Source of the DNA: an uncultured Bacilli bacterium
Lineage (GTDB): Bacteria; Bacillota_I; Bacilli_A; RF39; UBA660
DNA length: 13,243 nucleotides
Direction: 5' to 3'
Assembly (NCBI GenBank): GCA_910584255.1
Contig: CAJTXV010000038.1
Span: 1-13,243, forward strand
Part shown: positions 13,228 to 13,243 of the stretch, piece after piece
Position numbering within the stretch: the stretch's first letter is position 1
How the letters are laid out: every line of letters starts with the position of its first letter
Translations under genes and position numbers: made by a program
The notes under the pieces: generated by a model
What the model saw: only the letters and a program-made list of their open reading frames with translations
What the model was told of the DNA's origin: nothing
The model's database searches: none

Positions 13228-13243
13228 TTATTAAATAGAGGAT
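13191..13243 (+). mobile_element. left end of an IS3-family (IS150-like) insertion sequence, partial
   Basis: The host coding match stops at 13190 and the next bases, TGAACTGAACCCCAAAAATT followed by GGACAG (13191-13216), resemble the terminal inverted repeat of IS150-subgroup IS3 elements (5'-TG..., a run of C, A-run, then TTGGACA). Downstream come an AT-rich stretch with a TATAAA (13219-13224) and AGAGGA (13237-13242), consistent with promoter and ribosome binding site of the element's first transposase frame, which would begin beyond the window. The resemblance is from memory of the family; the right end and target-site duplication are not visible. Confidence 0.65.

Noticed and set aside
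1..13243. CRISPR array, tRNA, rRNA or recognisable riboswitch
   Set aside because: No regularly spaced repeats, cloverleaf-type GTTCGA stretches, or conserved riboswitch cores were seen on either strand.

Overview
This is an AT-rich window (roughly one third G+C by eye) with every recognisable gene on the + strand. It looks like a low-GC, walled member of the Firmicutes/Bacilli, for example the gut Erysipelotrichia/RF39-type lineages. The signs are AGGAGG-type ribosome binding sites, TTGnnn/TATAAT-like promoters, hairpin-plus-T terminators, a streptococcus-like prfB...ftsE-ftsX neighbourhood and a cell-wall hydrolase. A TGA-dependent RF2 frameshift site, together with TGA as the stop of ftsX, argues for the standard bacterial code and against a TGA=Trp mycoplasma code. 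No species can be named from the sequence alone.

Layout. (1) 1-534: the broken or 5'-truncated end of an unidentified coding sequence. (2) 671-2340: a two-gene unit encoding an S66 (MccF/LD-carboxypeptidase-like) serine peptidase and a Nudix hydrolase. (3) 2399-3447: two orphan proteins of 200 and 123 aa, each with its own promoter, closed by a strong terminator. (4) 3567-4370: a PHP-domain phosphoesterase. (5) 4457-4990: a small zinc-ribbon membrane protein. (6) 5111-7984: prfB (release factor 2, expressed through a +1 programmed frameshift) followed 1 nt later by two tandem, gap-free colinear YitT-family membrane proteins, then a terminator. (7) 7985-8411: a 427-nt non-coding gap holding a hairpin and a three-copy TAAAATACTAYA-type repeat, one copy overlapping the probable ftsE -10 box. 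(8) 8412-11213: an overlapping ftsE-ftsX-M23 peptidase operon, i.e. an FtsEX ABC system plus a secreted coiled-coil/LytM hydrolase it probably controls, closed by a terminator. (9) 11320-12872: a PP-loop ATP-pyrophosphatase-like enzyme and an AraC-type regulator with a GyrI-like effector domain, 17 nt apart. (10) 12952-13243: the start of an ABC exporter gene interrupted after about 80 codons by what looks like the left end of an IS3-family (IS150-like) element running off the window.

How the parts fit. The clearest functional module is FtsEX plus the M23 hydrolase (peptidoglycan cleavage at division or elongation). The AraC/GyrI regulator next to an ABC exporter suggests a drug-responsive efflux unit, now probably inactivated by the insertion. 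The S66 peptidase/Nudix pair could be a detoxification or nucleotide-peptide processing unit, but that is inference. Several genes have predicted 5' leaders of only about 9-20 nt, a repeated architectural feature of the window. I found no tRNA, rRNA or CRISPR array, and no defence system that I can defend from sequence alone.
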